A stretch of DNA of 5,270 bases from Methanobacteriota archaeon. Its GTDB lineage: Archaea > Thermoplasmatota > Poseidoniia > Poseidoniales > Poseidoniaceae. The stretch covers positions 16,536 to 21,805 of the forward strand of contig PBOE01000032.1 of NCBI GenBank assembly GCA_002725275.1, given 5' to 3'. The notes below the pieces were generated by a model that saw only the letters and a list, made by a program, of their open reading frames with translations, did no database searches and was not told the DNA's origin. A program made the translations under genes and the position numbers. Of the stretch, positions 1 through 5,270 are shown in pieces (within the stretch, counting starts at the first letter, position 1; the number at the start of each line of letters is the position of its first letter).

Positions 1-1091
1 CCCAAATCGCGACCGTCCAAACCACGCTGCTCGAGCAGTTCGGCGGCTTCGTTCGCTCGGTCAAAGCGAGAACCGGTGATCGGCTCAGGGGGGAAGGAGG
101 CGATTCGGCCCGGCCATGCGTCACGAACTTCCCGAGCCGCCAAGACCTCTTCCTGCCACGTTGCCAACGAACGCCCTTCTGCGCGCGCCTCGGCGTGAGC
201 GGTCAAGTGGACGGCTCGGTGTTCTGCCCACGTGGCGGCTTCAGGCGTCATGGGAGGCAAACGCACCTGGAGCTCATCGCGAATGCGATGAACGATTTCT
301 GCTGGTGGTTCAACCCATTCGCCCGCTTTGACGGCCGCCACCATGTCGTCGGGGACCATGTCGTCGGTCAAGGGAATGGGCTCACCGAACTCGATGTACT
401 GGTCGGTGCGGAACAATTCTCGACGACGGAAATGGAGACCGACCGGCACCAAATGAGGGAGTGGGAGGTCGTTGGCCTTAGCGAGGGCGGCGGCCGCCAG
501 CACCGTCCGGGCTGGACCGGTTTTGAACCGGACCATGTGGGAGAGACTGTGGCTCGTGCCTTCTGGGAACAACACGCATCCAAAACCGTGAGCTATCCCG
601 TTTGCCAACGCCAGCAAGGAGCGCCCGTTGAGGTGCATGGCCTCCTCTTCGCTGCAACCCCCTCGAAGCAGTTCAGCCCTGCGAACGACGGGTTGAACCG
701 CCAGTTTTCGAGTCCACCAGCCAAGCAACGGCCGGGTCACGAGGTCGTGCCGTGCGCCGACCACGAATTCTTTTGGATGCTGAAGAAAAATACCCAGGGG
801 GTCCATCAGACCGTTGGTGTGCCACCCGCAACACATTGCGCCGGACCCACGAACCGAGAGAGGGGCGGCCGTGGTGGACGAGACGGTTCGAAATTGGACG
901 CTCGACACCCTTCGGCACATCCAAAACGCCAGTTTTGTCCATACAAAGGAACCGGGGACGGATGAATCGTAAGTGGGCAACGGCGCTGCCAGCAACTTCT
1001 CGATGTTCATGTTCTTCGCCGAGGACGACAGCACGGGAACGGCGTTGGGGTTGAGCACCAAATCCTCCTCGCCGGTGGGCGGGGTGTTCAT
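1..1091 (-). CDS. PlsC/LPLAT-family acyltransferase, GPT2/SCT1-like (3' end cut by window edge)
   Basis: Reading the minus strand from ATG at 1091-1089 gives 363 uninterrupted codons to the left edge. All four blocks of the glycerolphosphate acyltransferase (PlsC) domain are visible: block I is WHTNGLMDPLGIF (H91, D97), block II is the GARHDLVTRPLLGWW to AVQPVVRR stretch (about 112-138), block III is FPEGTSHSLSHMVRFKTG (175-192, with E177 and G178), and block IV is LPHLVPVGLHF (211-221). The family moves an acyl chain from acyl-CoA or acyl-ACP to glycerol-3-phosphate or a lysophospholipid at the membrane face. The His-to-Asp spacing is five residues, not the usual four, and 'FPEGTSH' resembles the FPEGGSHD of yeast Gpt2/Sct1-type enzymes. 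A helical, charged C-terminal extension (about 245-363) continues past the edge. The start is supported by a GGGAGG SD and by the TGATG overlap with the HIT gene; Met28 is a weaker alternative. No membrane helix is obvious, and the acyl acceptor cannot be told from sequence. Confidence 0.87.
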   Translation of the reverse strand, partial: MNTPPTGEEDLVLNPNAVPVLSSSAKNMNIEKLLAAPLPTYDSSVPGSFVWTKLAFWMCRRVSSVQFRTVSSTTAAPLSVRGSGAMCCGWHTNGLMDPLGIFLQHPKEFVVGARHDLVTRPLLGWWTRKLAVQPVVRRAELLRGGCSEEEAMHLNGRSLLALANGIAHGFGCVLFPEGTSHSLSHMVRFKTGPARTVLAAAALAKANDLPLPHLVPVGLHFRRRELFRTDQYIEFGEPIPLTDDMVPDDMVAAVKAGEWVEPPAEIVHRIRDELQVRLPPMTPEAATWAEHRAVHLTAHAEARAEGRSLATWQEEVLAAREVRDAWPGRIASFPPEPITGSRFDRANEAAELLEQRGLDGRDL

Positions 1092-1549
1092 CACACCGCC
1101 TCCCTGAGTTCGGCTGCCAGGGCGCCCAAACGGGCGTGATCGGGTTCACCCGCTGATGGAGTCGGCCACATGGCCATCAGTGTTCCACCACCATCGCCCG
1201 CCGTGCGAGGCAGCACGTGCACGTGGACGTGCGGCACTTCCTGTCCGGCCAGCGGTCCATCGTGAAGGCAGACCGTGAAATCCGTGGTTCCAAATCGAGA
1301 CCCTAATCGGCGTTGAACAGCGGTGATCCCCAACATCAATTGGGCCCCTTCCTCGGGTGTGAGTTCCGCCAAACGTTGAACAGGGCGAGTGGGGATCACG
1401 AGCGTGTGACCCTCTCGACGGGGAAAAATGTCGAGGAAGGCGTACCATCCTTCGCCTTTGGCCACTTCGTGGGAGGGAATCTCACCCAAGAGAATGCGCT
1501 CAAAGAGCGTGGTCATGCAGGGGGCTGGAACGGCGATGTCCTTCTTCAT
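1091..1549 (-). CDS. HIT (histidine triad) family nucleotide hydrolase/transferase
   Basis: This 152-aa protein has the full HIT domain. The N-terminal signature FERILLGEIPSHEV is at about 16-29, followed by FLDIFPRREGHTLVIP (38-53), the helix AELTPEEGAQLM, and the catalytic block AGQEVPHVHVHVLPR (101-115) with the triad H107, H109, H111. In this family the middle His attacks the alpha-phosphate of nucleotides such as adenosine phosphoramidates, AMP-lysine or dinucleoside polyphosphates; the true substrate is unknown here. It lacks the zinc-binding CxxC found at the start of many prokaryotic HIT proteins. The Asn of the usual N-x-G before the AGQ block appears to be His96 (LHDGPLAGQ). ATG at 1549 overlaps the flavoprotein stop as ATGA; Met12 (1516) is an alternative start that matches the usual family N-terminus. 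Neither start has an SD, so translation probably relies on coupling. The stop overlaps the acyltransferase start by one base. It is probably cytoplasmic. Confidence 0.93.
   Translation of the reverse strand: MKKDIAVPAPCMTTLFERILLGEIPSHEVAKGEGWYAFLDIFPRREGHTLVIPTRPVQRLAELTPEEGAQLMLGITAVQRRLGSRFGTTDFTVCLHDGPLAGQEVPHVHVHVLPRTAGDGGGTLMAMWPTPSAGEPDHARLGALAAELREAV
1099..1104 (-). promoter_or_regulatory. Shine-Dalgarno of the acyltransferase gene, inside the HIT gene
   Basis: The minus strand reads GGGAGG here, followed by a 7-nt spacer (CGGTGTG) and the ATG at 1091-1089. It lies within the last codons of the HIT gene, so ribosomes finishing HIT would meet it directly. It is the strongest SD in the window and fixes the start of the acyltransferase. 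Confidence 0.7.
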
Positions 1550-3165
1550 TGTGGAGGAAGGACCCAGTGGCCGCCGGCGCCCTTCTTGATGGCCAACGTG
1601 CCCAAGGTTCCTTCTCGGTCCACGGTGATGTGGTATAGGAACTCGTCGCTGGTGTCAGGGAAATCTTCCCGCTGGAAGGACCCTCGGGATTCTTCCCGGG
1701 CCAGCCCGCTTTGGACGGAGGCCGTGACCATTCGAATGGCGGCCTGTACGCGCAGCACTTCGAGGAGGTTGGTGTTGGCGATCAGCGAATGCTGGTCGAG
1801 ATGGAGGGATTCCGCGGTGATGGCGATTTGCTCCAGTTTCGAGAGGAGGGCGTTCATCGTGTCCGCCGTGAACGTTGAGGTGGAAGCAAGAGCGGCTTGG
1901 AGGTTGGTCATGACCGTGCCGCAGCGAACCACATGGGTCGCATCGCCTACATCTGTCATGGCAGAGATGTCAGCTTCGGCTTCTTCGATGGCTGCTTCAA
2001 GCCCCGAGGCCGTGCTGAACTTGCGACCCGCCACCCACTCACCAGCGTGTTGACCAGCGGCGGTACCGGACGTCAGCGCGTCCAGCAGACGGTTACCGCT
2101 GAGCGGAGCGGCACCGTGAAGCCCCGTGCAGGCTGCGTCGCCTGCGGCGTAAAGTCCGGTGAACCACCGGGCCCACGAACCGACGACGCATCGGCCGTTT
2201 CCATCGACGGGCAGACCGCCGATGGTGTGGCCCACGGCGGGTTCGAGCGGCAAAGTTTGTCGATTCATGTCAATGCCCGTCCGTTGTTGAACAAGTCGGA
2301 AGAGCGACCCCCACCAGGCTGCACTTTGACCCATGTTCCGAGCGTCGAGGACCGGTTGAACGGCGGCGCTGATGGAAGCGGTAATGTCCAACATGGATTG
2401 CCCGTCGGTTTCGATGGCTGCACCGGAGGCTTCGTGCAACGTTGCGCCGTCCAGCATGAGGCCGGTGGGCAAGAAAACGTTGGTGCCTTTGACGGTCAAG
2501 GGATGATGCGTCATGAACTCCATGTCTCGCAATCCGACACCGGCTCGGAAGGCCATGTCCATGCCCAGACCGACCACGCCCGTGTGGAAGGCGCCTTCGA
2601 AGCCTTCGTCGGCGATGATCAGAGCTTTGCACTGCAAGCCGATGATGCGGCCGTTGACCATGTCGATCGCAACGAGGCCGTCCACCGACTGCTTGGTGTG
2701 AACGAGCGTCAACGGGATCTGATCGCCGCGACGGATGACGCCGTGGCGCATGCATTGTTCCTCACCGATTTGTTGGAGTCCGGTTGCGGTAGCGCTGCCG
2801 GCATCGGTGGTCCGGGGTTGTTGATGGCCTGCGCCTTTTCGGACGATGGGGAGACCTTGCTGATCCCGGCGGAAATTCAAACCCCGGCGCTCCAGCAAGT
2901 CCACCTGCTTGATGGCACCAGCGGTGGTTTCGGCGACGAGATCTTGGTCACAGAGGAACGCCCCGCAACGGATGGTGTCCTCGCGATGGCTGCGGTTGTT
3001 CGCCTCCTGAAGCGAGGCGGAGAGACCGTCCAGAGCGGCCATGCCGGGGGCGCCTAGACCGGTGGAAGACATCATCAGCGTGCTCGCACCGGATTTGGCT
3101 GCTTCGGCAGCGGCGTGCAGCGCAGCGGGCCCGTCGCCGATGACAATAACATCCCATGCTTCCAT
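1546..3165 (-). CDS. Succinate dehydrogenase/fumarate reductase-type FAD protein with altered active site
   Basis: The 539-aa protein has the SdhA/FrdA/NadB layout. A Rossmann FAD site VIVIGDGPAALHAA lies at 7-20. CGAFLCDQDLV (67-77) and the GAGHQQPRTTDAGSATATG stretch (111-129) match the family substrate-cap region. DMEFMTHHPL (214-223), HTIGGLPVD (313-321), the FAD-binding GLYAAGDAACTGLHGAAPLSGN (337-358) and the C-terminal ESRGSFQREDFPDTSD (492-507) follow. The family oxidises succinate or L-aspartate, or reduces fumarate. Here the site of the FAD-linking His reads GAPG (P40), the GCRGEGG-type proton-shuttle segment reads GLMLDGA (235-241, no Arg), and HGANRLGGN reads HGAAPLSGN (P354 for the substrate Arg). 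His220/221 and H313 remain. It is therefore unlikely to be ordinary SdhA or NadB, and no SdhB/C/D gene is present. ATG at 3165 has a GGGGGAG SD. The 100-base upstream gap shows no clear promoter. The gene is first in the coupled cluster. Family membership is secure; the reaction is unknown. Confidence 0.9.
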   Translation of the reverse strand: MEAWDVIVIGDGPAALHAAAEAAKSGASTLMMSSTGLGAPGMAALDGLSASLQEANNRSHREDTIRCGAFLCDQDLVAETTAGAIKQVDLLERRGLNFRRDQQGLPIVRKGAGHQQPRTTDAGSATATGLQQIGEEQCMRHGVIRRGDQIPLTLVHTKQSVDGLVAIDMVNGRIIGLQCKALIIADEGFEGAFHTGVVGLGMDMAFRAGVGLRDMEFMTHHPLTVKGTNVFLPTGLMLDGATLHEASGAAIETDGQSMLDITASISAAVQPVLDARNMGQSAAWWGSLFRLVQQRTGIDMNRQTLPLEPAVGHTIGGLPVDGNGRCVVGSWARWFTGLYAAGDAACTGLHGAAPLSGNRLLDALTSGTAAGQHAGEWVAGRKFSTASGLEAAIEEAEADISAMTDVGDATHVVRCGTVMTNLQAALASTSTFTADTMNALLSKLEQIAITAESLHLDQHSLIANTNLLEVLRVQAAIRMVTASVQSGLAREESRGSFQREDFPDTSDEFLYHITVDREGTLGTLAIKKGAGGHWVLPPQ

Positions 3166-3265
3166 TCTCTAACTCCCCCGGTTTTGCCGAAGTGGAGGAC
3201 CGCCATAAGGTGCGCGCTTCTCCCATCAGGAAAGCATGGATGGGTTTCGGTGGACTGCGGCCCAT
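3166..3265. other. Intergenic gap before the flavoprotein cluster
   Basis: About 100 bases separate the membrane-protein stop from the flavoprotein start. It is the longest gap in the window and the natural place for a promoter of the three-gene cluster. I see no convincing archaeal TATA/BRE or bacterial -35/-10 pair. The most AT-rich bits on the minus strand are CACCTTATGG and GGCAAAACC. A weak CTTTCC/GGAGAAG imperfect hairpin with one bulge lies mid-gap. No small gene is supported. Confidence 0.4.
3173..3179 (-). promoter_or_regulatory. Shine-Dalgarno-like site of the flavoprotein gene
   Basis: The minus strand reads GGGGGAG, with a 7-nt spacer (TTAGAGA) to the ATG at 3165-3163. This supports the chosen start, which is also where the Rossmann strand requires the N-terminus to be. 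Confidence 0.55.
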
Positions 3266-4774
3266 TCACACTTTGGGAAGAGGTCGACTTGCCCACATAC
3301 GGGCGCGCTCCAGATGTCGATTTTTACGTCGAATTTGGAAGCCCGATGCGCGCTTGACGGTGGTGCGCAGCACCCGGGATTCGATGACCACGCCCGCTTC
3401 ATCGCGCAGGATGACCTGGACGTAGCGGTCCACCTCTTCCCGCTCGGGCCACGCAACGCCCAGCCAGAGAACGACACCCTGCTGAAGGTAGCGAGGGACC
3501 CAGTCGAGCGCATCGTCTTCACCCTCGGCGTTCAGGCTGACCGCTTGGCGAGGTGGCGGGCACGCTTGGAGTTCAAACCGATGATCTCGAGCGAACGGCT
3601 CTCCGCCCGGGCAGACCACCTCGACCCTTGCCACCGCCTGTTCGAACGTCTGGTTGTTGAGGCCGATGAAGAGGTGGCCCGTGCCGTCCTCGCACTCGGG
3701 GTCAAGGGCGACGTCCATGCGCCACGGCGAGCGGAGCATGCTGGGTGTCCCGGACAGGAGGTCCAACTGCAGCCGCTCAAGCAAGCGGAAGGCGCTGGGC
3801 TGCCAAACGCGAGCGTGAGCCAGCAACCGTTGGAGTGAACGCCAGTTGAACTTGGCCTCCTCGTCGAGCAGGACGTCTTTGATGGCGTCAGGACGAATGA
3901 ATTCGCTGAGTTCGCCCATGGCGATGGCGTCATTGAGATCACCCTTTGCGTGAAGGTGCAAGATGTAGAGCACGCGCTCCCACGACTGGTCCTTGTCGTA
4001 CCCCGGTAGGATGCTCGACCGGAAATCGTTCAACCACGCTCTCCAGTCGAGGTAGAGGTCAGGGTCGAGGTGGAGAACGATGAGTTCTCCGAGGATGGAG
4101 CCCAATTGCGTTGGGTGATGCGTGGGCGCGTGGTGCACCAAACAAGGCATCAGGTCGCCCTGCTGGCGCACGGCATCGCTGGTGAAGTAGGAATGGAAGG
4201 AATGAGCAAACCCGAACGTCATCGACACCAAAATGGACAGGTACCACACGAGGGATTCTTCCGTGATGGCGGTGCCGAGGCCAAGTAAGGAGACCGATGT
4301 GAGCGCCAGCAAACTGTTCAGCGTGTTGTGTCGACGTACATCGGTAAGGCCTTCCAAAATGCGGTCCATGCCGGGTTGGGAGCGGAGCGAAAGTTTGCCA
4401 CCCGTGGCCTCATCGTCGATTTCACGGAGCGAAATACGCGCCTGAATTGACTGCCACATGGCTTCACCGGCGAGCACCGGAGGCACGATGGCAGCGAGAA
4501 GAGGGATGAGCCAAAACAAAATCACGTAGCCGGGGTTGGGTGGCGTCAGGCTTGGAACGATGATGGAAAGCAACGCAACGATGGCGACGCTGGCGCCGAA
4601 AAACTGGCGCACAGCCAACGCTGCGGGGTGGCGCGCCACCACACCAAATCGCATTCGCAGCTGCTCTTGCTGCTGCCATTTTTCCATGGTGCGTTCGAGA
4701 GGGTTCTCGGTTCGAGCGAACCCGTGACCGTAAGGATCGGGGAGGAGGTTGCCCGTCTCGCTGTCGTCCGCCAT
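3266..4774 (-). CDS. Unrecognised four-helix membrane protein with large soluble C-terminal region
   Basis: I do not recognise this 502-aa protein. It opens with a charged, hydrophilic stretch (1-50, including EKWQQQEQLRMRF). Two hydrophobic hairpins follow, with helices at about 53-76, 82-103, 150-170 and 174-196. Four helices would leave both ends on the same side, probably the cytoplasm by the Arg-rich flanks. There is no signal peptide. Just after helix 4 lies a His/Cys-rich patch (H191, H194, C211, H214, H215, H219, H220). Residues 225-345 look helical (for example WERVLYILHLHAKGDLNDAI). Residues about 350-475 alternate like beta strands, with RMDVALDP, GHLFIGLNNQ, ARVEVVCPGG, GVVLWLGVAWP and YVQVILRDEAG, resembling a small beta-sandwich-type domain. 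The tail is strongly basic (483-495). The start ATG has GGAG 5 nt upstream; an out-of-frame ATG sits inside that spacer. The gene ends 100 bases before the flavoprotein gene, so joint transcription is possible but unproven. A sensory, scaffold or transport-accessory role cannot be chosen between from sequence. Confidence 0.85.
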   Translation of the reverse strand: MADDSETGNLLPDPYGHGFARTENPLERTMEKWQQQEQLRMRFGVVARHPAALAVRQFFGASVAIVALLSIIVPSLTPPNPGYVILFWLIPLLAAIVPPVLAGEAMWQSIQARISLREIDDEATGGKLSLRSQPGMDRILEGLTDVRRHNTLNSLLALTSVSLLGLGTAITEESLVWYLSILVSMTFGFAHSFHSYFTSDAVRQQGDLMPCLVHHAPTHHPTQLGSILGELIVLHLDPDLYLDWRAWLNDFRSSILPGYDKDQSWERVLYILHLHAKGDLNDAIAMGELSEFIRPDAIKDVLLDEEAKFNWRSLQRLLAHARVWQPSAFRLLERLQLDLLSGTPSMLRSPWRMDVALDPECEDGTGHLFIGLNNQTFEQAVARVEVVCPGGEPFARDHRFELQACPPPRQAVSLNAEGEDDALDWVPRYLQQGVVLWLGVAWPEREEVDRYVQVILRDEAGVVIESRVLRTTVKRASGFQIRRKNRHLERARMWASRPLPKV

Positions 4775-4779
4775 GCCAT

Positions 4780-4783
4780 CTCC
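4780..4783 (-). promoter_or_regulatory. SD-like GGAG of the membrane-protein gene
   Basis: The minus strand reads GGAG, then ATGGC, then the ATG at 4774-4772. It favours the 502-aa frame's start. The ATG four bases further up is out of frame and sits too close to the GGAG to use it. Confidence 0.45.
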
Positions 4784-4806
4784 GCTTGGTGGTGAGACGG
4801 TCTGAT

Positions 4807-4825
4807 TTTTGGCTCTTGTCCAAAA
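4807..4825 (-). repeat. Small inverted repeat just downstream of the tRNA gene
   Basis: The minus strand reads TTTTGG, ACAAGAG, CCAAAA: a perfect 6-bp stem with a 7-nt loop, starting 3 bases after the tRNA CCA end. It lies between the tRNA and the membrane-protein gene. It could help 3'-end formation or processing of the tRNA transcript. The stem is short and AT-rich and has no T-run after it, so a true terminator is not established and chance is possible. Confidence 0.3.
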
Positions 4826-4828
4826 TGT

Positions 4829-4905
4829 TGGCGGGCGTGGCAGGATTCGAACCCGCGATCTCCGGCTTAGGAGGCCGGTGCATTATCCAGCTGTGCTACA
4901 CGCCC
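4829..4905 (-). tRNA. tRNA-Arg (anticodon CCT)
   Basis: The minus strand folds as a complete cloverleaf. The acceptor stem GGGCGTG pairs with CACGCCC. The D arm is GCAC/ATGC (C13-A22 does not pair) around a loop containing GG. The anticodon stem CCGGC/GCCGG carries loop CTCCTAA, with anticodon CCT at 4871-4869, which reads AGG (Arg). The variable loop has five bases (AGATC). The T arm is GCGGG/CCTGC with loop TTCGAAT and one G-T pair. The discriminator is G (4832), followed by an encoded CCA (4831-4829). There is no intron. It begins 23 bases after the stop of the upstream gene and has no recognisable TATA box of its own in that gap, so it may be read through from upstream or use a promoter inside the coding region. 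Confidence 0.96.
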
Positions 4906-4928
4906 AACGGTCACTGATGGGCGGCCTT

Positions 4929-5270
4929 TCAAGACGGTTGCGACGCGGGATGGCGAAGGAACCGGTCGCCAATCGCTGAGATTTGGTGCATGAGTTCCTC
5001 CAGTTGGATGCGTTGTTGTGCTGACCGTTGAAGCCTCGTATCGCACGAAGACACGGCGTTGAGTAAGGCGGCCAGGAGGTCGTCAGGGTAGTGCGTCCGT
5101 CCGGCAACGAGAAAGTGATGCAGTCGGTCAACGACACCGCGTCCGTCCAAATCATGGGTCGACATCATCTGATCGAGGGCGCCCATGGCGCCTTTCAACA
5201 CCCGGGTGTTCTTCTCACCCTGCCGCTCCCACTTCCAATCGTGGACCCGCCCGCGAAGGGCTTCCTCCAA
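4929..5270 (-). CDS. Unrecognised helical protein, C-terminal 113 residues (5' end cut by window edge)
   Basis: The minus-strand frame is open from the right edge to a TGA at 4931-4929. The first visible codon is TTG, probably an internal Leu, so the true start lies outside the window. The visible part is rich in charged and amphipathic helix. It has a Trp/Arg/Lys stretch near the cut (GRVHDWKWERQGEKN), a central LDQMMSTHDLDGRGVVDRL segment, PDDLLAALLNAV, and a Gln/Arg-rich helix (LQRSAQQRIQLEELMHQI) that could coil. There are no membrane segments and no motif I recognise. It ends 23 bases before the tRNA-Arg gene. Codon pattern and GC match the neighbours, and the opposite strand has no better reading. 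Function is unknown; I am fairly sure it is coding but not of what it does. Confidence 0.65.
   Translation of the reverse strand: MEEALRGRVHDWKWERQGEKNTRVLKGAMGALDQMMSTHDLDGRGVVDRLHHFLVAGRTHYPDDLLAALLNAVSSCDTRLQRSAQQRIQLEELMHQISAIGDRFLRHPASQPS

Noticed and set aside
195..965. A 256-codon plus-strand open frame opposite the acyltransferase
   Set aside because: The minus strand here encodes all four PlsC blocks in order, so this is a shadow.
673..1149. A minus-strand open frame of 158 codons spanning the HIT/acyltransferase junction
   Set aside because: It is out of frame with both genes, is Arg/Pro/Gly-rich, and has no SD; the junction is fully explained by the TGATG overlap.
1313..2053. A 246-codon plus-strand open frame across the HIT and flavoprotein genes
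   Set aside because: It crosses the boundary of two real antisense genes and has no family motif.
1897..3057. A 386-codon plus-strand open frame opposite the flavoprotein gene
   Set aside because: It lies wholly antisense to a gene with unmistakable SdhA-family motifs; its residues are low in recognisable motifs and rich in Gly/Asp/Ala/Val, as expected from antisense reading of high-GC codons.
1546..3165. Naming the flavoprotein sdhA or nadB
   Set aside because: The catalytic Arg/Glu, the FAD-linking His and the substrate Arg appear replaced, and no SdhB/C/D or NadA/C gene is adjacent, so a symbol would mislead.
3236..3838. A 200-codon plus-strand open frame opposite the end of the membrane-protein gene
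   Set aside because: Antisense to a long continuous frame with membrane helices and an SD; no recognisable domain of its own.
4807..4825. Calling the inverted repeat an intrinsic terminator
   Set aside because: The stem has only 6 bp, mostly A-T, with no following U-tract; recorded as a repeat only.
4464..4883. A minus-strand open frame of 139 codons that begins inside the tRNA
   Set aside because: Its start translates the tRNA itself and the rest is Arg/Pro-rich out-of-frame reading of the membrane-protein gene.

Overview
The window is a high-GC, tightly packed stretch in which every feature I can support lies on the minus strand. In transcription order (right to left) these are: the C-terminal end of an unrecognised helical protein (4929-5270, cut by the window edge); a tRNA-Arg(CCT) gene with an encoded CCA (4829-4905); an unrecognised 502-aa protein with four predicted membrane helices and a large soluble C-terminal half (3266-4774); and a compact three-gene cluster made of a succinate dehydrogenase/fumarate reductase-type flavoprotein (1546-3165), a HIT-family protein (1091-1549) and a PlsC-type acyltransferase (1-1091, cut by the left edge). 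No gene-free stretch exceeds about 100 bases, and there is no CRISPR array, insertion sequence or rRNA.

The three-gene cluster looks like one transcription and translation unit. The flavoprotein and HIT genes share ATGA (stop and start overlap by 4 nt). The HIT and acyltransferase genes share TGATG (overlap of 1 nt), with a strong GGGAGG Shine-Dalgarno inside the end of the HIT gene. The flavoprotein and the membrane-protein genes each carry their own SD-like sequence; the HIT gene has none and probably depends on coupling. The acyltransferase is open from position 1091 to the left edge and is covered by several misleading antisense open frames.

The most unusual protein is the flavoprotein. 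Its fold motifs are those of SdhA/FrdA/NadB, yet the residues that attach FAD covalently, shuttle the proton and hold the dicarboxylate all appear replaced. Beside a HIT hydrolase/transferase and a lipid-type acyltransferase, it is more likely an uncharacterised redox enzyme or binding protein than succinate dehydrogenase.

Organism: this cannot be fixed from the window. The style (high GC, compact, lineage-specific membrane protein, PlsC-like gene of the HxxxxxD type) would fit a marine planktonic lineage such as Poseidoniales (Marine Group II archaea). An environmental bacterium is also possible, because the tRNA and the SD motifs do not decide the domain. I hold the archaeal guess at roughly even odds. 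It matters because an acyl-ester phospholipid acyltransferase would be unexpected in an archaeon.
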